Part shown: positions 29,101 to 38,767 of the stretch, piece by piece | Numbering within the stretch: position 1 is the first letter of the stretch | Layout: every line of letters starts with the position of its first letter | DNA from: Bugula neritina | Taxonomy: Eukaryota; Bryozoa; Gymnolaemata; Cheilostomatida; Bugulidae | DNA length: 64,000 bases | NCBI GenBank assembly: GCA_964035545.1 | Contig: OZ037765.1 | Span: forward strand, 17,602,698-17,666,697 | Direction of reading: 5' to 3' | The notes under the pieces: model-generated | Database searches by the model: none | What the model saw: the letters and a program-made list of their open reading frames with translations, nothing else | Told to the model about the DNA's origin: nothing | Made by a program: the position numbers and the translations under genes

Positions 29101-32100
29101 AAACAGCACACTTATGAAATTGTGTTATATACTTGCCAACAATTATCAATTCACTGCCATAAATTAGCATAGATAGGTAGTCAAAATTCAAATATCAATA
29201 AGTAGTACCAGATACCGGGTAAAATCTAACTGGAATTAATTCCGTTATGATGAATAATATAATTTACAAGTAGCCAAATGCTGCTAAGCTAGAATTTCAA
29301 TTGTCACAACGAGCCTGAGCACATTTCAGTGCAGATAAGCAACTTGCAGTACAAACGTGGTACATAGAGATCGTGTAGAAGTTTTTTTTATAAAAATATC
29401 CATAAAATGAATTATTCAAAATTAGATCTTTTAAAATTAAAATACAATTTTCAAAACTTTACTAGTTCAAACATACTTTATCTTCCTTAAACAATTGTTT
29501 ACTTGCTAAAAAATAGAGATTTTCAATATGATGGAAGGGGAGGATATTTGTTTTATTAGTTATATAACTACAGTGCTCCCTCTGTATCTCACTAAGCTAT
29601 ACACATGCATACACAAGCCACAAAAGAAGGTTCAAGTCCTTCTCGTGACCTATGAAAGATACGGCAAAGCACTGTATTGTTAAAAATCTACATTCAAATA
29701 TTGAACTGAAACTAAAACTTGTGATGTAACATTTTTATGAAGTCATTGAAACCAAATTACACAATTGAGCACAAACTTTACAATAGTACTACTGCATGTT
29801 ACAAGAATCACCACTATATAAAGGGAAGCAAAAACCCACAGCAGTGATAAACAGCAATTATAAGCTATAGTATATACATACTCTGTACAAATTTGTTATG
29901 CAAGCTACATGGAGCAAGCTTTATTTTTGACAGGCAATTCATCATTGATTGGTGGATTATTTCATCAGATGATACTGAGTGAGGTGGTAAAAATCTCAAT
30001 AAACATAAAGAGATGGTAACCTATAATAATAACAGCCACAATAACCTGGCCATGTAGTTACTAAGTCTCAGTTTCCAACATCAGAGCAAAACTCTGAGCT
30101 CACAGCATCACAATATTATCCACAACTTTAGAGTCAGTCATAGTTTGATGGTCATGTTGAAAAGTTGGTCATGTTGAAAAGTTGGCCAGTTTGAAAAGTC
30201 CAGGCCTATCATTGGGTGGTTTTTTCAAGAAGCCGTTGTGGCAACATGATTTTTCACCACAGCTCCTACTATTACTAAAGGTGTGTAGAATACAATACTA
30301 GCTCCTCCTTTACCAGAGGTGTGTGCAGGTTTGGTCATTTTAGAAGGCACCTAATATCTAATATTAATTTGTGGTTGCAAAATTGGCATTTTCAATAACC
30401 CGCATTCCGAGCAAATAGACATAAATTCAATACAGGAATTGAGGCAAAATTTATTATGAGCATTACAATTGATTTGAACACGGTGGTAACTTCCCATAGC
30501 AATACTAGCCTTAGAGTTTAGATAGTTCAAGAGAATCCAGTCTATCTCCACAATAACACAGAATGAACTTTAATTATCTGATTTAGATTTTGGTTAATTT
30601 ATCGAACCATTCCAATCAAATTATCATTTGGAGTTGTTAAGCTACTACAAAACAGTTTCTCAACTAAATAATAATATAATCATAAAATTGTGAATAGAGG
30701 TGATATCCAGGTGAGCAAGGCATGAGTGTAGCATGTTGTGCCAAGCTGGAGCATCAATCCCCCATGGCTGAAAATGCATCTATTACAACAGCCCTGTTTT
30801 GAAACCCAACACAGCTTGATAGGAATCTGCATTAGTATATCAGGGGTAGGGGGGGGGGATTTCACGGGTATTATGAGCACAAAAAAGAGCTTAAATGAGT
30901 TCATTTGGTTTGTGTGTAGGAGTGGTATCAAAACTTGGAAAATGCTATAGATACTCCTAACCCTCTTCTTTGACATTTTAAAAATGCTATTAAATTCAAT
31001 GGTATTTGAACAGCTGAGCCTCATTATGGGAGTGCAGCATTTTACCCTTCCTAAGTGTTGAGCAATGTTAAACTGAAGTATAATTACCTTGCTGGCAGAT
31101 GCAAACAACAAACCATCTGGTGAGAAATGCAGATGGTGAACTGGTGCAGAAGTTTTGCATGACCATATACATCCCCAGTCAGGTTCGTCAACACAGCTAT
31201 TTCCTAGTGTAAACCCGACTTCTCTTTTAAACTGCTCGGGCTGACAGCTAATGTCGTTCTCCTCTGGGCATTGCCATAACTGTATACTGGATCCACCAAC
31301 AAGTAGTCGGGTTCCTTCTAAGTTCCAAGACAAAGCATTGACATGATCCTCATTGGTCAACGTAGCTGTCTGGTACCACTGATAGTCCAACTTCTGTAAT
31401 ATTAGAGTATTTTATATAAATGCTATATAAAACTCATCATCCTTGAGAGACCCCACAATGAAAAGGGGTTGTTTTAAGCAGGCTAAGGACTTTCTCACTA
31501 AAGGAGAAATTATGACTGGACACCCTCCCTAACATCAACAATGGCCTTTACTGGGAAGTAAATCACTGATCTCAGGTTTACTAAGTCAGTCTTCTAACCA
31601 ATAGGCCATGGCTCTCTTTATATAAATTTTATATGCTTATGTAATATTATTTTATATTATAAGATGAACCATGAAGTAATACGACTATATATATAACGTA
31701 ATCTTAATCATGTAAATATCTAGTATTAGCAGAGTGAAGCATAAACCAGTATGTGCTATTCCAGCAGGTAGCAGTAACAAAACAAATGCTTTCAGCTGCA
31801 AGCGCTTAGGCCTTAGACATACTAATTGTTGATATTAAATGTATTTCTATATACTCTTTTAAAACAGGACTTTTTCCATTACTAACATCAAAGCTCTCCC
31901 AAAACTCAACACTTTTTGCAAGTAACATTCAACATTTGTCACTTTTACCAATAAGATAGCACACTGGTGTGCACATGCTTACTGAGTGATACACACATAT
32001 ATGGTACATTTACTGGTGTACTGATAAATATACAATGTGCTTACATGTGTACTAGTATGATGGAGAAGTGGAGTGGGTTCAAATATCAGTACCTTGTCAT

Positions 32101-33820
32101 CGTAGCTTGCTGCAATCTATAAAATACGAGATCAGTATTTTATAATTTTTAACACATGGCAGACATTTGCAAAGCAGGTGTTTTAATTTTAGATATTGTA
32201 AATCAACTACATTCAAAAACATATTATATACGATGAAATACAATATAAAACACACCACAAGCAAATATGAGGTGCTTTTATCAATGTTGGTTACATTTTG
32301 ATAAAGAGCTTTAATGTATGTCAAGATTAGTTAGCAATGCTCACTGTGCATAAAACTGTATAAGCCAGAATATATGATAGACTGAAAGAAACACCAAGTG
32401 TCAATTAGTGCCAAGTATTTATGATTAGTAGGCAAATCTTCCTAAATAAAGGTAAGAACAATTTTTTGGTTTAAGTACACTTTGTGAAAGCAATTCAAGC
32501 AATTTAAATGTGTGCTTCAATGGATTACTGAAAACAAATAAATTATCGATATAATAATAGCATCAAAAATCCAAAAATAATATGCATAGCTGCATCAAAA
32601 ATATTAAAAGCTGCAAATTAGCCCTAAATGTTAACAAATAAAATTAATGAAACAAAAATTATGGTCAAACAGAATTACGAAGTAGTGTGCATAGGTACTA
32701 TTATATGCACAAAAAACTATTCAAGTTGTCAGGTACAATTTTTCATTAGTTTTTGCCAGTATGGAAAAAGTTCAAAATAAGTACAGCATGCAGGTGCATT
32801 TAGGAATAATAGTAACTCTAGTAGTAAAATCTAACAAGAGTTTAAAAAGCAACAACACTAACCTCACAACTAATATTTCCTGCTGGGCTCACTACATACT
32901 TTTGGTAAAGAAGTTATATAATCTAGACAATATCACAAAAATATATGTAATCAAAGATAGTAAATGTTATGTTTACATAATCTTACTTTGCCCGTGTCAG
33001 AACTGCAGTCTACACATTTTACTTGTATGTTACCATGTGTGGCTCCAGGAATTATTTGAACCCGTTGAAAATCACAAGCAAGGATTACAATATCACAGCC
33101 AGCAGCATATGCCTAAAATACATATACCTATGATCAGCATAACATTGGTAGCTATTACAATGTTGATTCAACTTTAATCATTTTGCAGCTAAAAGATATT
33201 GTAGCAGGAGAACAGTAGCGTAACCTGGCATGTCAGACTACCATTATGGTTGATGTCACAGCCTAGACACTTGAAATAATATAAATTTATTTAAATCAAT
33301 TTAGATCCTTGGTAATAAGCATTAGTAACCATAATACTATTAATAATTAAGTAGAGTTATTTTCAATGCTGGTAGTAATACTAACACTTGCACTAAGTCT
33401 AATACTGTAATACTGTAATAGTATTGGCAATAGTAATAGTAATAGTAATACTAATAGTAATAGTACTAGCACTACTCATACTCATAGTCATACTCATACT
33501 GTAGCAATAATCACCTAATAATTATAATCATAATGGGTTATTATTTTGGCTCTGAACTTCGACATCAACTACAAATTAAACTTTATTTTAAACATTAGGG
33601 AGACTGGGGAAGAGGTTTTAATTTGAGTTTAGTTTAACTTTCACAATCAAATTCAGTTTCACTGTGAATTAAAGCTTAAATTAAAACACTGGTAAACTTA
33701 AACTAATACTAATAATTTAACTTTATATTCTACCGTGAAATGGACGCCTTCAACACTGCCAACACTATAACAGGAATCTCCAAAGTTGGCAGCACCAGTC
33801 AAAATTTGATGTCGATTCAT
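81..33820 (-). CDS. DMXL2: DmX-like / rabconnectin-3 alpha, 47 coding exons, C-terminus off window
   Basis: DMXL1/2 (Rbcn-3A) is a very large WD40 protein. It binds the V-ATPase assembly machinery (animal counterpart of yeast Rav1 in RAVE) and supports organelle acidification and Notch/synaptic vesicle function. The start is the ATG at 33820 (MNRHQILTGAANFGDSCYSV, matching the family N-terminus). Coding exons: 33734-33820, 32987-33112, 32045-32116, 31088-31393, 28831-28870, 28127-28259, 27153-27338, 26558-26733, 24605-24802, 23833-24044, 23479-23591, 22477-22637, 21868-22007, 21258-21428, 20837-21030, 20401-20539, 19482-19631, 18972-19179, 18354-18475, 17857-18091, 17452-17592, 17026-17168, 13228-13364, 12734-12921, 12148-12336, 11645-11829, 11412-11531, 11097-11189, 9781-9933, 9215-9326, 8877-9024, 8255-8427, 7613-7761, 7268-7485, 6701-6866, 6495-6611, 5942-6098, 5386-5540, 4325-4447, 3779-3920, 3354-3490, 3098-3181, 2729-2914, 2461-2607, 1921-2121, 1194-1411, 81-205. 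All phases join, giving about 2,425 aa against about 3,000 in vertebrates. One family gene is usual in invertebrates, so DMXL1 versus DMXL2 is not distinguished. Confidence 0.95.
661..721. repeat. Degenerate TCTA tetranucleotide repeat
   Basis: ATCTATCTACACATCTATC and related units repeat about eight times in the DMXL intron between exons 46 and 47. Confidence 0.75.
2168..2384 (-). mobile_element. tRNA-derived SINE in DMXL intron 44
   Basis: Read on the minus strand, the element starts with a tRNA-like head containing an A-box (TGGTCTAGGGGTTAGAGC) and a perfect B-box (GGGTTCGAACCCC). A conserved body follows (GATGTTAGGAAGAGTATCCA), then a tail with TATAAACTTGTGTGAG. The same body and tail recur at 6948, 26837, 31443 and 44980-45300, which establishes a dispersed family. 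It is the best preserved head in the window. It lies wholly within the intron and opposite no exon. Confidence 0.85.
4620..4993. mobile_element. 374-bp MITE with TTAA (or TTA) flanks in DMXL intron 38
   Basis: The ends form an inverted repeat of about 26 bp. The left end is GGCCTGGCCTCACGCTCGTG; the right end, reverse-complemented, is AGCCTGGCCTCACGATCGTG; both continue GAATC-like inwards. Both sides are bordered by TTAA. The interior is non-coding and unusually CpG-rich, with several TCGT/ACGA motifs. The TTAA target fits piggyBac, while TTA plus a GGCC-type end fits PIF/Harbinger; I cannot decide. The short open frame inside (4749-5030) looks incidental. Confidence 0.8.
6948..7161 (+). mobile_element. 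tRNA-derived SINE in DMXL intron 34
   Basis: This is the same family as the copy at 2168-2384, on the opposite strand. The head shows CCGTGGTCTAGGGTTTAAAGC and a decayed B-box (AAGTTCAAATCCC). It is followed by GATGTTAGGAAGAGTATCCA and the terminal AAACTTGTGTGAGTT. Relative to the gene it lies antisense. Confidence 0.82.
9934..11096 (-). other. DMXL intron 28, no gene seen
   Basis: This 1.16 kb intron lies between exons 29 and 28. It contains a 14-nt C homopolymer at 10364-10377. I see no conserved coding sequence or mobile element. Confidence 0.7.
11195..11345. repeat. Tandem ATACAGTRTATCAT minisatellite in DMXL intron 27
   Basis: The stretch is built from degenerate units of roughly 10-13 bp (CATACAGTGTATCATA, CATAGAGTATAACATA and similar). 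It is rich in self-complementary TGTATGATA/TATCATACA words and sits just upstream of exon 28 in genomic coordinates. It is wholly intronic. Confidence 0.7.
11412..19631 (-). CDS. DMXL2: DMXL part 2: middle WD40 blades leading into the Rav1-type region (exons 17-27)
   Basis: Exon 17 has QSTSRPGCIIELDALKAAQH, which is diagnostic of the family. Exon 20 has VDVLHATASAGHLSSSTIYP, then a blade ending TACTDGLTRFWTC. Exon 21 encodes YVNLYVGIYECESTG. Exons 23-26 hold the low-complexity linker ending SLSTIQR, then LVQLDWAPTEDGGHVLTVAV and PMHVSWAKDGVLVVGMDNE. Exon 18 (phase 1) joins exon 19 directly; an open stretch between them at 18495-18764 does not fit the phase. Intron 22 (13365-17025) is 3.7 kb, the longest in the gene, and includes a candidate 15-nt microexon at 14976-14990. 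Confidence 0.93.
12402..12613. mobile_element. 212-bp pogo/Tigger-like MITE in DMXL intron 24
   Basis: The terminal inverted repeats are CAATGCTCCCTCCATATCTC on the left and, reverse-complemented, CAGCACTCCCTCCGTATCTC on the right, flanked by TA on both sides. TA target duplication with CAGTGCTCCC-type ends is typical of Tc1/mariner-pogo derivatives. The interior (GAAGGGCTTGGACC, GGCTTATGTATA) is shared with copies at 29571 and 43336. There is no coding capacity. Confidence 0.82.
13365..17025 (-). other. DMXL intron 22, 3.7 kb
   Basis: This is the longest intron of the gene. Apart from a short CpG-containing island around 14880-15000, which includes a strong donor CTG|GTAAGT and the candidate microexon, it is AT-rich without recognisable genes or repeats. 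A G homopolymer lies at about 13951-13960. Confidence 0.7.
14976..14990 (-). other. Candidate 15-nt microexon of DMXL
   Basis: On the minus strand, TATCATCAG precedes CAAAGTGCGGCTCTG, which is followed by a near-consensus donor GTAAGTAC. It would insert Gln-Ser-Ala-Ala-Leu in phase 0 between exons 22 and 23. Those exons also join perfectly without it, so it would be an optional exon. The local GC rise supports function weakly. No transcript evidence is available here. Confidence 0.3.
20401..33820 (-). CDS. DMXL2: DMXL part 1: N-terminal WD40 propeller region (exons 1-16)
   Basis: This is the first third of the DMXL protein. WD-type strands are visible: VNALSWNLEGTRLLVGGSS with SIQLWQC, VHHLHFSPDGLLFASASK joined across an intron to CDRLVKVWYE, and VTNVLMTWAKDNVCRLWSE. 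The segment LLFSIHPTDGSLLVWSVDYL and the repeat LPHVYMLSKHLNGSLNLWK are further propeller blades. Between the blades are charged linkers, for example a Lys/Glu/Ser-rich stretch at 23833-24044. Exon 14 (21258-21428) carries the family-typical CGHRF and HPVLPLLITTSHHN strings. Intron 4 (28871-31087) and intron 8 (24803-26557) are the longest here. The 40-nt exon 5 and the 72-nt exon 3 are short but needed to keep the frame. Confidence 0.93.
22650..22857. repeat. 15-bp minisatellite with 11 TGACTCA motifs
   Basis: About fourteen units of AACTGTGACTCAACA-type sequence lie in DMXL intron 11, starting about 13 bp from the exon 12 acceptor (22638). Eleven units contain exact TGACTCA, the AP-1/bZIP consensus; three have TGGCTCA. 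Units vary at the linker (TCA/ACA, CTG/CTA). Whether the sites are bound is unknown. Confidence 0.9.
24803..26557 (-). other. DMXL intron 8, no gene seen
   Basis: This 1.75 kb AT-rich intron has no coding similarity, tandem array or element of the families found elsewhere in the window. Confidence 0.7.
26837..27055 (+). mobile_element. tRNA-derived SINE in DMXL intron 7
   Basis: The head GCAGCCGTGGTCTAGGGGCT and the decayed B-box GGGCTCAAGCC are followed by GATGTTAGGAAGAGCATCCA and ATAAACTTGCGTGAGCTTTT. It is nearly full length compared with the 2168 copy and is inserted antisense to the gene, about 100 bp upstream of exon 7 in genomic coordinates. Confidence 0.85.
28871..31087 (-). other. 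DMXL intron 4, 2.2 kb
   Basis: It contains one short pogo-like MITE (29571-29674), a small direct repeat of GTCATGTTGAAAAGTTGG around 30147-30185, and a G-run at about 30846-30859. No gene is seen. Confidence 0.7.
29571..29674. mobile_element. Deleted copy of the CAGTGCTCCC MITE
   Basis: Ends CAGTGCTCCCTCTGTATCTC and, at the right, CACTG are flanked by TA on both sides. It shares the internal words ACAAGCCACAAAA and GGTTCAAGTCCTTCTCGTGA with the reverse complement of the copy at 12402. It is about half that length, so an internal deletion is likely. Confidence 0.75.
31443..31616 (-). mobile_element. Degraded tRNA-derived SINE in DMXL intron 3
   Basis: The minus-strand order is head (GCCATGGCCTATTGGTTAG), CCAGTAAAGGCCATTG, GATGTTAGGGAGGGTGTCC, AAGTCCTTAGCCTGC. 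The B-box is eroded and the GTGTGAG tail is missing. It is the same family as the copies at 2168 and 26837. Confidence 0.78.
33340..33733 (-). repeat. Triplet-rich segment at the start of DMXL intron 1
   Basis: Immediately downstream of the exon 1 donor (33733) the coding strand reads AGTTTAAGTTT-like sequence. It is then dominated by TATTACTATTAGTATTAC runs (plus strand 33385-33500: TAGTAATAG, TACTAATAG, ACTCATAGTCAT). It is a degenerate simple repeat rather than a clean microsatellite. Similar segments sit at the equivalent place in GRPEL and DYRK1, and upstream of IFT22. Confidence 0.7.
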
Positions 33821-35209
33821 CTTGATCTTGATTTTGGACTTGACTTAACACTAACAGTTCACAGACAAGTGACAACTGAACTAACAACTACAACAAAGTA
33901 CAAGTGCTGAGGTATAATTCCATGCCACGTCGTGTAAATCATAAATGGAGTAAATTTTTATCACACTTAGAGTCAATTTAAATGTTATCGCTAGTTATTT
34001 CGTCTAAATTATTTTCATAATGACGATGGAAATCACTATCATGATGATGATGATTTGATTCACTCAGGATTCAGTAAAAATGAGAAACATTACTAGTTTT
34101 ACTAGCTATAGTCCAAATTTATGAAAATTTTGCTCGTTAAATTCGAGGTGTTTCGCTGGCTACACGTAATTTTAACGTTATGGAAATATCACGTCATAAC
34201 TATTTTATTGAGGAGACTCCGTAGAGAAAACTTTGCACAAATTGTAATTACGTGACAGTTCACTTGGTAGCGGAGTTGTCTGTTCAGCAATATAGCCAGC
34301 TTCCAAGCAACCAAAATATTACTAATTTAAGCATTGGAAGACTTTTTAAGAATATGATATCAATTATATTATTGCTTTATCACTACAATTTAACAACTTG
34401 ACAAATAAGTCTGCCTCTAACCTTATAAATTAAAGCGCTGCTGTACATACTTTGATGAGAATAGGAAAGTATTTGGTAATATGTCCTGAAAAAACAGAAA
34501 ACAGAAAAAACACATGTATTGGTATTTATGACATTTGGTTAAGACTGTAGAAAACACAATTTATATAATTTCACAACCAAGTAACTCAATTCAGATAAAA
34601 CAATAGAAGCTGGAGATTTAAAAAGCATTCAAATAATCTTAGTAATCAGATTACATAATTAAGAAAGGTGCTATATGCCCTTCATCATTTTCAAATTAGA
34701 GTTCATTAAAACTTTAGAGTTTAGGTGAGATAAGTATATAAATTATAATCAATGAGTTCAAGTTTTGAAACTGCTTAAAACATAAAACATTTATTTTTAA
34801 CTACTAATCTTGTAGTTTTGTAAGCTAAATGTATGAAAGCCATGTATAGTATGTATAGTAATGTATAGTTTGGTTGAGTATTTCGTATTATAGGATTAAA
34901 ATTCTGTTTGGAGTTATATGTGAACTAAAATGCATTAGCTAAAGTTACTTTTGTATGTATAAGACCAAAAAATAAAAACAATTTTATGTAGATTTCTAGC
35001 ATAGTAAAAATCAAGAGCTTAGAAACAAATTGATGAATACCCTTGCTCAACATAAATATCATACAAGAAAATAATGTTGTAATGATAAAAACTTTTGTTA
35101 TAATAATACTTTGGGTTCAAGTAAGATCTGCTCAAGTCTAGGCACATATTTTTATATCCAGTTGCAGAATTGGCTGCTCTGTAATTATAAGCTATAGTAG
35201 GTTATTGAG

Positions 35210-35256
<47 letters not shown>

Positions 35257-35421
35257 CATGATGTCAACAATGACAACATTTTAAGGATACGTTGTGTCTT
35301 GCGAATAGTTCAACAATCAAAATAACTAAAAGTTCACTCTGTATCTGTATCTTGGTGAAGCTAGTTGATTATTCTGCTCTCTCTGTTCTCAGATATAATA
35401 TTGGCATATATTATCCAAACA
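33821..35421. promoter_or_regulatory. Probable divergent promoter region between DMXL and the small gene
   Basis: DMXL starts at 33820 going left and a plus-strand gene starts at 35422. The first 450 bp left of DMXL contain a TGACGTGATA-type half CRE (about 34189-34196) and relatively more CpG than the surroundings. A (TA)n tract occupies 35215-35253. A strong acceptor-like CTCTCTGTTCTCAG at 35379-35392 hints at an additional upstream exon for the plus-strand gene. No core promoter can be assigned with certainty. Confidence 0.35.
35215..35253. repeat. (TA)n microsatellite
   Basis: A run of about 18 TA dinucleotides lies about 170 bp upstream of the small plus-strand gene. Confidence 0.9.
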
Positions 35422-36323
35422 ATGTATTCTAAGAAGTACTCAATCTGTGATAACACATCTATGACTACCAGCATGAATGAGATTGTCTCTCCAGTATACA
35501 CTATTATTGAGTAAGTTTATTTGTAATTCTTCTTGAAATTGTACAAAGAAAGTTTCTAGCTCAACAATATGTTGTTTTTATCAATATATAGTTATTAAAC
35601 TTTCATTTTTAACGTATTTAACTATAGAGCATTAAGTATGTAGAAATTTATTCAAGACTGTAACTTTTCACTCCATAACAAATTAATGTTTGAATATTTA
35701 AAAGGCTACTATTTGGTACGTAGTGCTATGCATAATGGATGACGCAATGCATTGCACAGCACTGTAGGAAACATGCAACATGGGAAACACAATTCCAAAG
35801 TGTACTTGTTATTTTTTACCTCTATCAGTGATTATTGCAAATCTTTCCGATGCAGATTATAACTATGAATTACATGCATGTATTACCAAGATATACTACA
35901 TTATGTATATGCAAGCCAATGTGACAATCTATAAAACATATTTTTAGGAATCCAAATGAGGTTATAGAGATGAAAGTCTTTATTAAAAAAGTAAAGAGTG
36001 CTATTGGTAGAGATGGGTTAGATGATGGAGTATGTGAGTTTGAGAAAGTGATAGACCATAGGATAACATTGGAAGGGATTGAAGAGGAAGATGATGAAGT
36101 TGTCTCCTCAATTAGTAACAAGAAGGCAACTTTTAAATCCACATTCTATAATGGACTTCGTAGCATCAGAAGCAAAATTAGGAATAGTAGTGACAGTGAC
36201 ACTAAACCTATATCCTATAGACAAAACAAAACCTGTTGCTCCAAAGTTAAATTAAATAAGAAATGGCTAAGGGCAGTTAAATATTGTTTTACAGTAAAAA
36301 GTGGCCATTTTTCCCTCTATTAA
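35422..36323 (+). CDS. Unrecognised two-exon gene, about 154 aa
   Basis: Exon 1 is 35422-35510 (starts MYSKKYSICDNTSM) with donor GA|GTAAGT. Exon 2 is 35948-36323 after TTTTTAG. The joined codon GA|G keeps one open frame, ENPNEVIEMKVFIKKVK, to a TAA. The protein is basic overall (Lys/Arg-rich C-terminal third) with one acidic cluster EGIEEEDDEVVSS. It has no signal peptide or membrane helix that I can see. I recognise no domain. A polyadenylation signal AATAAA lies at 36586. The frame is open upstream of the ATG back to the acceptor at 35392, so the true start may lie in an unfound exon. The intact spliced frame argues for a gene; the lack of homology argues for caution. Confidence 0.5.
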
Positions 36324-36585
36324 GACACCTGCTATTAGCCTATGTTCATTTGAATGTGCAGTATCTGTGTAGTATCTGTGTAGTACTATGATTACACATA
36401 TGTATATATGTATATATTATTTGTTTATTACCACACAATATGCATGCGTTACTTAATTAGGAACCACAGCTAGTAGTAACTTGAATATTTATGTATTTCC
36501 ATAGCTCCCCTACTCCAAGGATCTTTTGGGTGGAGCTTCGTTTATTTTCTATAATAGGAAGTGTATAGCAAAAAATATTTTTTGA

Positions 36586-36591
36586 AATAAA
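36586..36591 (+). terminator. Candidate polyadenylation signal of the small gene
   Basis: AATAAA lies about 260 bp after the stop codon of the 35422-36323 gene. In this AT-rich sequence such hexamers are common, so assignment rests on position only. Confidence 0.35.
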
Positions 36592-38767
36592 CTTTTATCT
36601 ATATATTGAAAAACACATTGCTAACTTTAATTATGTTGTGATATAATGCTTAAAACATTTGGGGTAGCAGCATTGATTACAGATGACGCAGCAAGTAAAA
36701 ACACTGGGGTTGTCGTTAACACATAATTAGACATAATTCAGATACTTTTATTGGTGCAGTATCTTTAACATAAAGCATACCACTTAATGACAGCTTACCA
36801 AAAATACAACAGTTGCAAAAACATGGGAATAATTTACACAAAAGTAAATAAAGCTCTGAATTTTTACAAACTATGCAACAAAAACAAATATATTTATGTA
36901 CTCCAATCATTATAGTATATAGTGTGTGTGTGTATGTGTGTGTGTGCTCGCACGCGTGTGTTTCACTTTTGTATAAACATCTGCATTTACAAGTATATTA
37001 TTATGCCCATGTTTAAGGTATATTTGGAAAGACAACCCTCAAATTAAAGACAAACTCAAAATTGAGGAATTACGTTCAATATTGTTCTAATTATTTTTAT
37101 CCTGTGAGTGTGAATTTTTAATGCCCATTTTTAATGATTAGGAGTTATTATTTCTTTGAAGTTCATTAATGTGTAGATAATAAAGCCCAGAAGAAAGCTA
37201 TACCTAAATTTATCTAAACCTGAGGTATATTTTGGCAAACAATGCAAATTTAAACTTGTATGATATTTTATTTAGATTAAGCTAAATGTTACATAATGGA
37301 AAATAGTTGTATACAGCTGTAAAAACTTTACGCAGGTGTCAATTTCGTAGATAAACCTAAATATTCCTAATTCAGTATATAGAAAATATGTTTCAATATA
37401 ATAAGACATAAATGACAATAACCTCTTTAATAACTAATGATGTTTTCATACTGAGTTAGCTAAATAGTATTACTTCATCATAGCTTAGCCTTTATACTGA
37501 TACTTCATCTGGCAGGTGAATAAAGAGCATGTAGTTCAGTGTGTTGGAGTGATCAACAGTTGACTAATGCAGTCTGCAATCAGATACTCATGCATGTACA
37601 GATAGGCATCTAAATGCTATACTCCAGTCTTGCAATGTTACAGTTAGTATATACTGTGTGAATGTGCACTACTAGTAGTAGTAGGAATATGTTGCAGTGA
37701 GTTAGTTCTGTATGCTATACATCACCCAATCCACCATATCTACAATGTAATAGTAAACCTTAGAGAAATGGTATCGATTATGTTGATATTCTCAAAATAA
37801 AGAAAACTAAATATGTTTCAATTTATGTGCACCCAGAAATTAGTAGTTTGCCATTCACTATGCAATGTACATTGTTTGTATGCCCTAAATGAATGGGAAT
37901 AAAATCAAAAACAGTTTACTTGCTTTAATATAACATGAGAGAAACATCTTTAGTTAAAAGTTGTGCTTCAATCAGCCCCCTAAGCTACATAAAACAAACA
38001 GATCTCTTTTAACATATATGACTATACAAATATTATATAAATGTTGAAATTAAACAAATTTTTAATTGGTTTTCATTCAAAAACACAGAAAATATTGGCA
38101 GCGTTAGTTATTTCAAAAAATACTCAAAATTTAGCATCCATTTGTGATTTTCATAATCATCATGCTCAATCTCACCACCCACCCACCCTATCTGCTGTAC
38201 TTCAAACTAAAAGACATAATCTAATATCAGAAATAAATACAATGCTAGTTGTATATGGAAAACAGTGCATGGGGCCTACTGACCCAACTTAGAAAATAAA
38301 TTTGTCAAACCACTGCTAAAGAGTTTGTCAACTATGGACTTACACGAGTACAGCCTAAGCACAATAGACACTAGAGAAACTGATAAAAAATTAATAATTT
38401 TGAAAACAGAAGTTCAAACAAAAGGCAAAAATGACCCTCTTTCATTCAAACTTGCACTTTATGTCGTAATTAAAATTTGCATGTTCTGTTAATCACTGCA
38501 TTAAAAGTTTCAGGCTGTTTGTAACTTTGTCAAATAAATGTGAGTTAATTAATATAGATGGGCCAAAGGATAAAGGTTTGATGTAATCTACTAAACTTAT
38601 GTTGACCAATGCAAATGCATTTTTTCAATTAATCTCATAACTAGCTTGTCTGCATTTGTTATTTGTTTCGCTCTTGGTACCTAAACCTTTAAAACTCTTA
38701 AAGAAGAGAATATTTGGTTTCTTTTCACCAACTTATCGATATTCAATTTTTAAAAATGTGCCATAAA
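36592..38767. other. Intergenic region with short GT repeat
   Basis: This lies between the tails of two convergent genes (small gene, plus; Reeler gene, minus). A (TG)n tract with interruptions sits at about 36921-36960. An open frame at 38041-38292 shows no coding features and is not supported. The Reeler 3' untranslated region must lie in the right part. Confidence 0.6.

Noticed and set aside
32761..33177. 138-codon plus-strand open frame
   Set aside because: It runs antisense over DMXL exon 2 and its intron; no domain, and the minus-strand exon is firmly supported.
38041..38292. 83-codon plus-strand open frame
   Set aside because: AT-rich composition, no recognisable motif, and it lies where the Reeler 3' untranslated region is expected.
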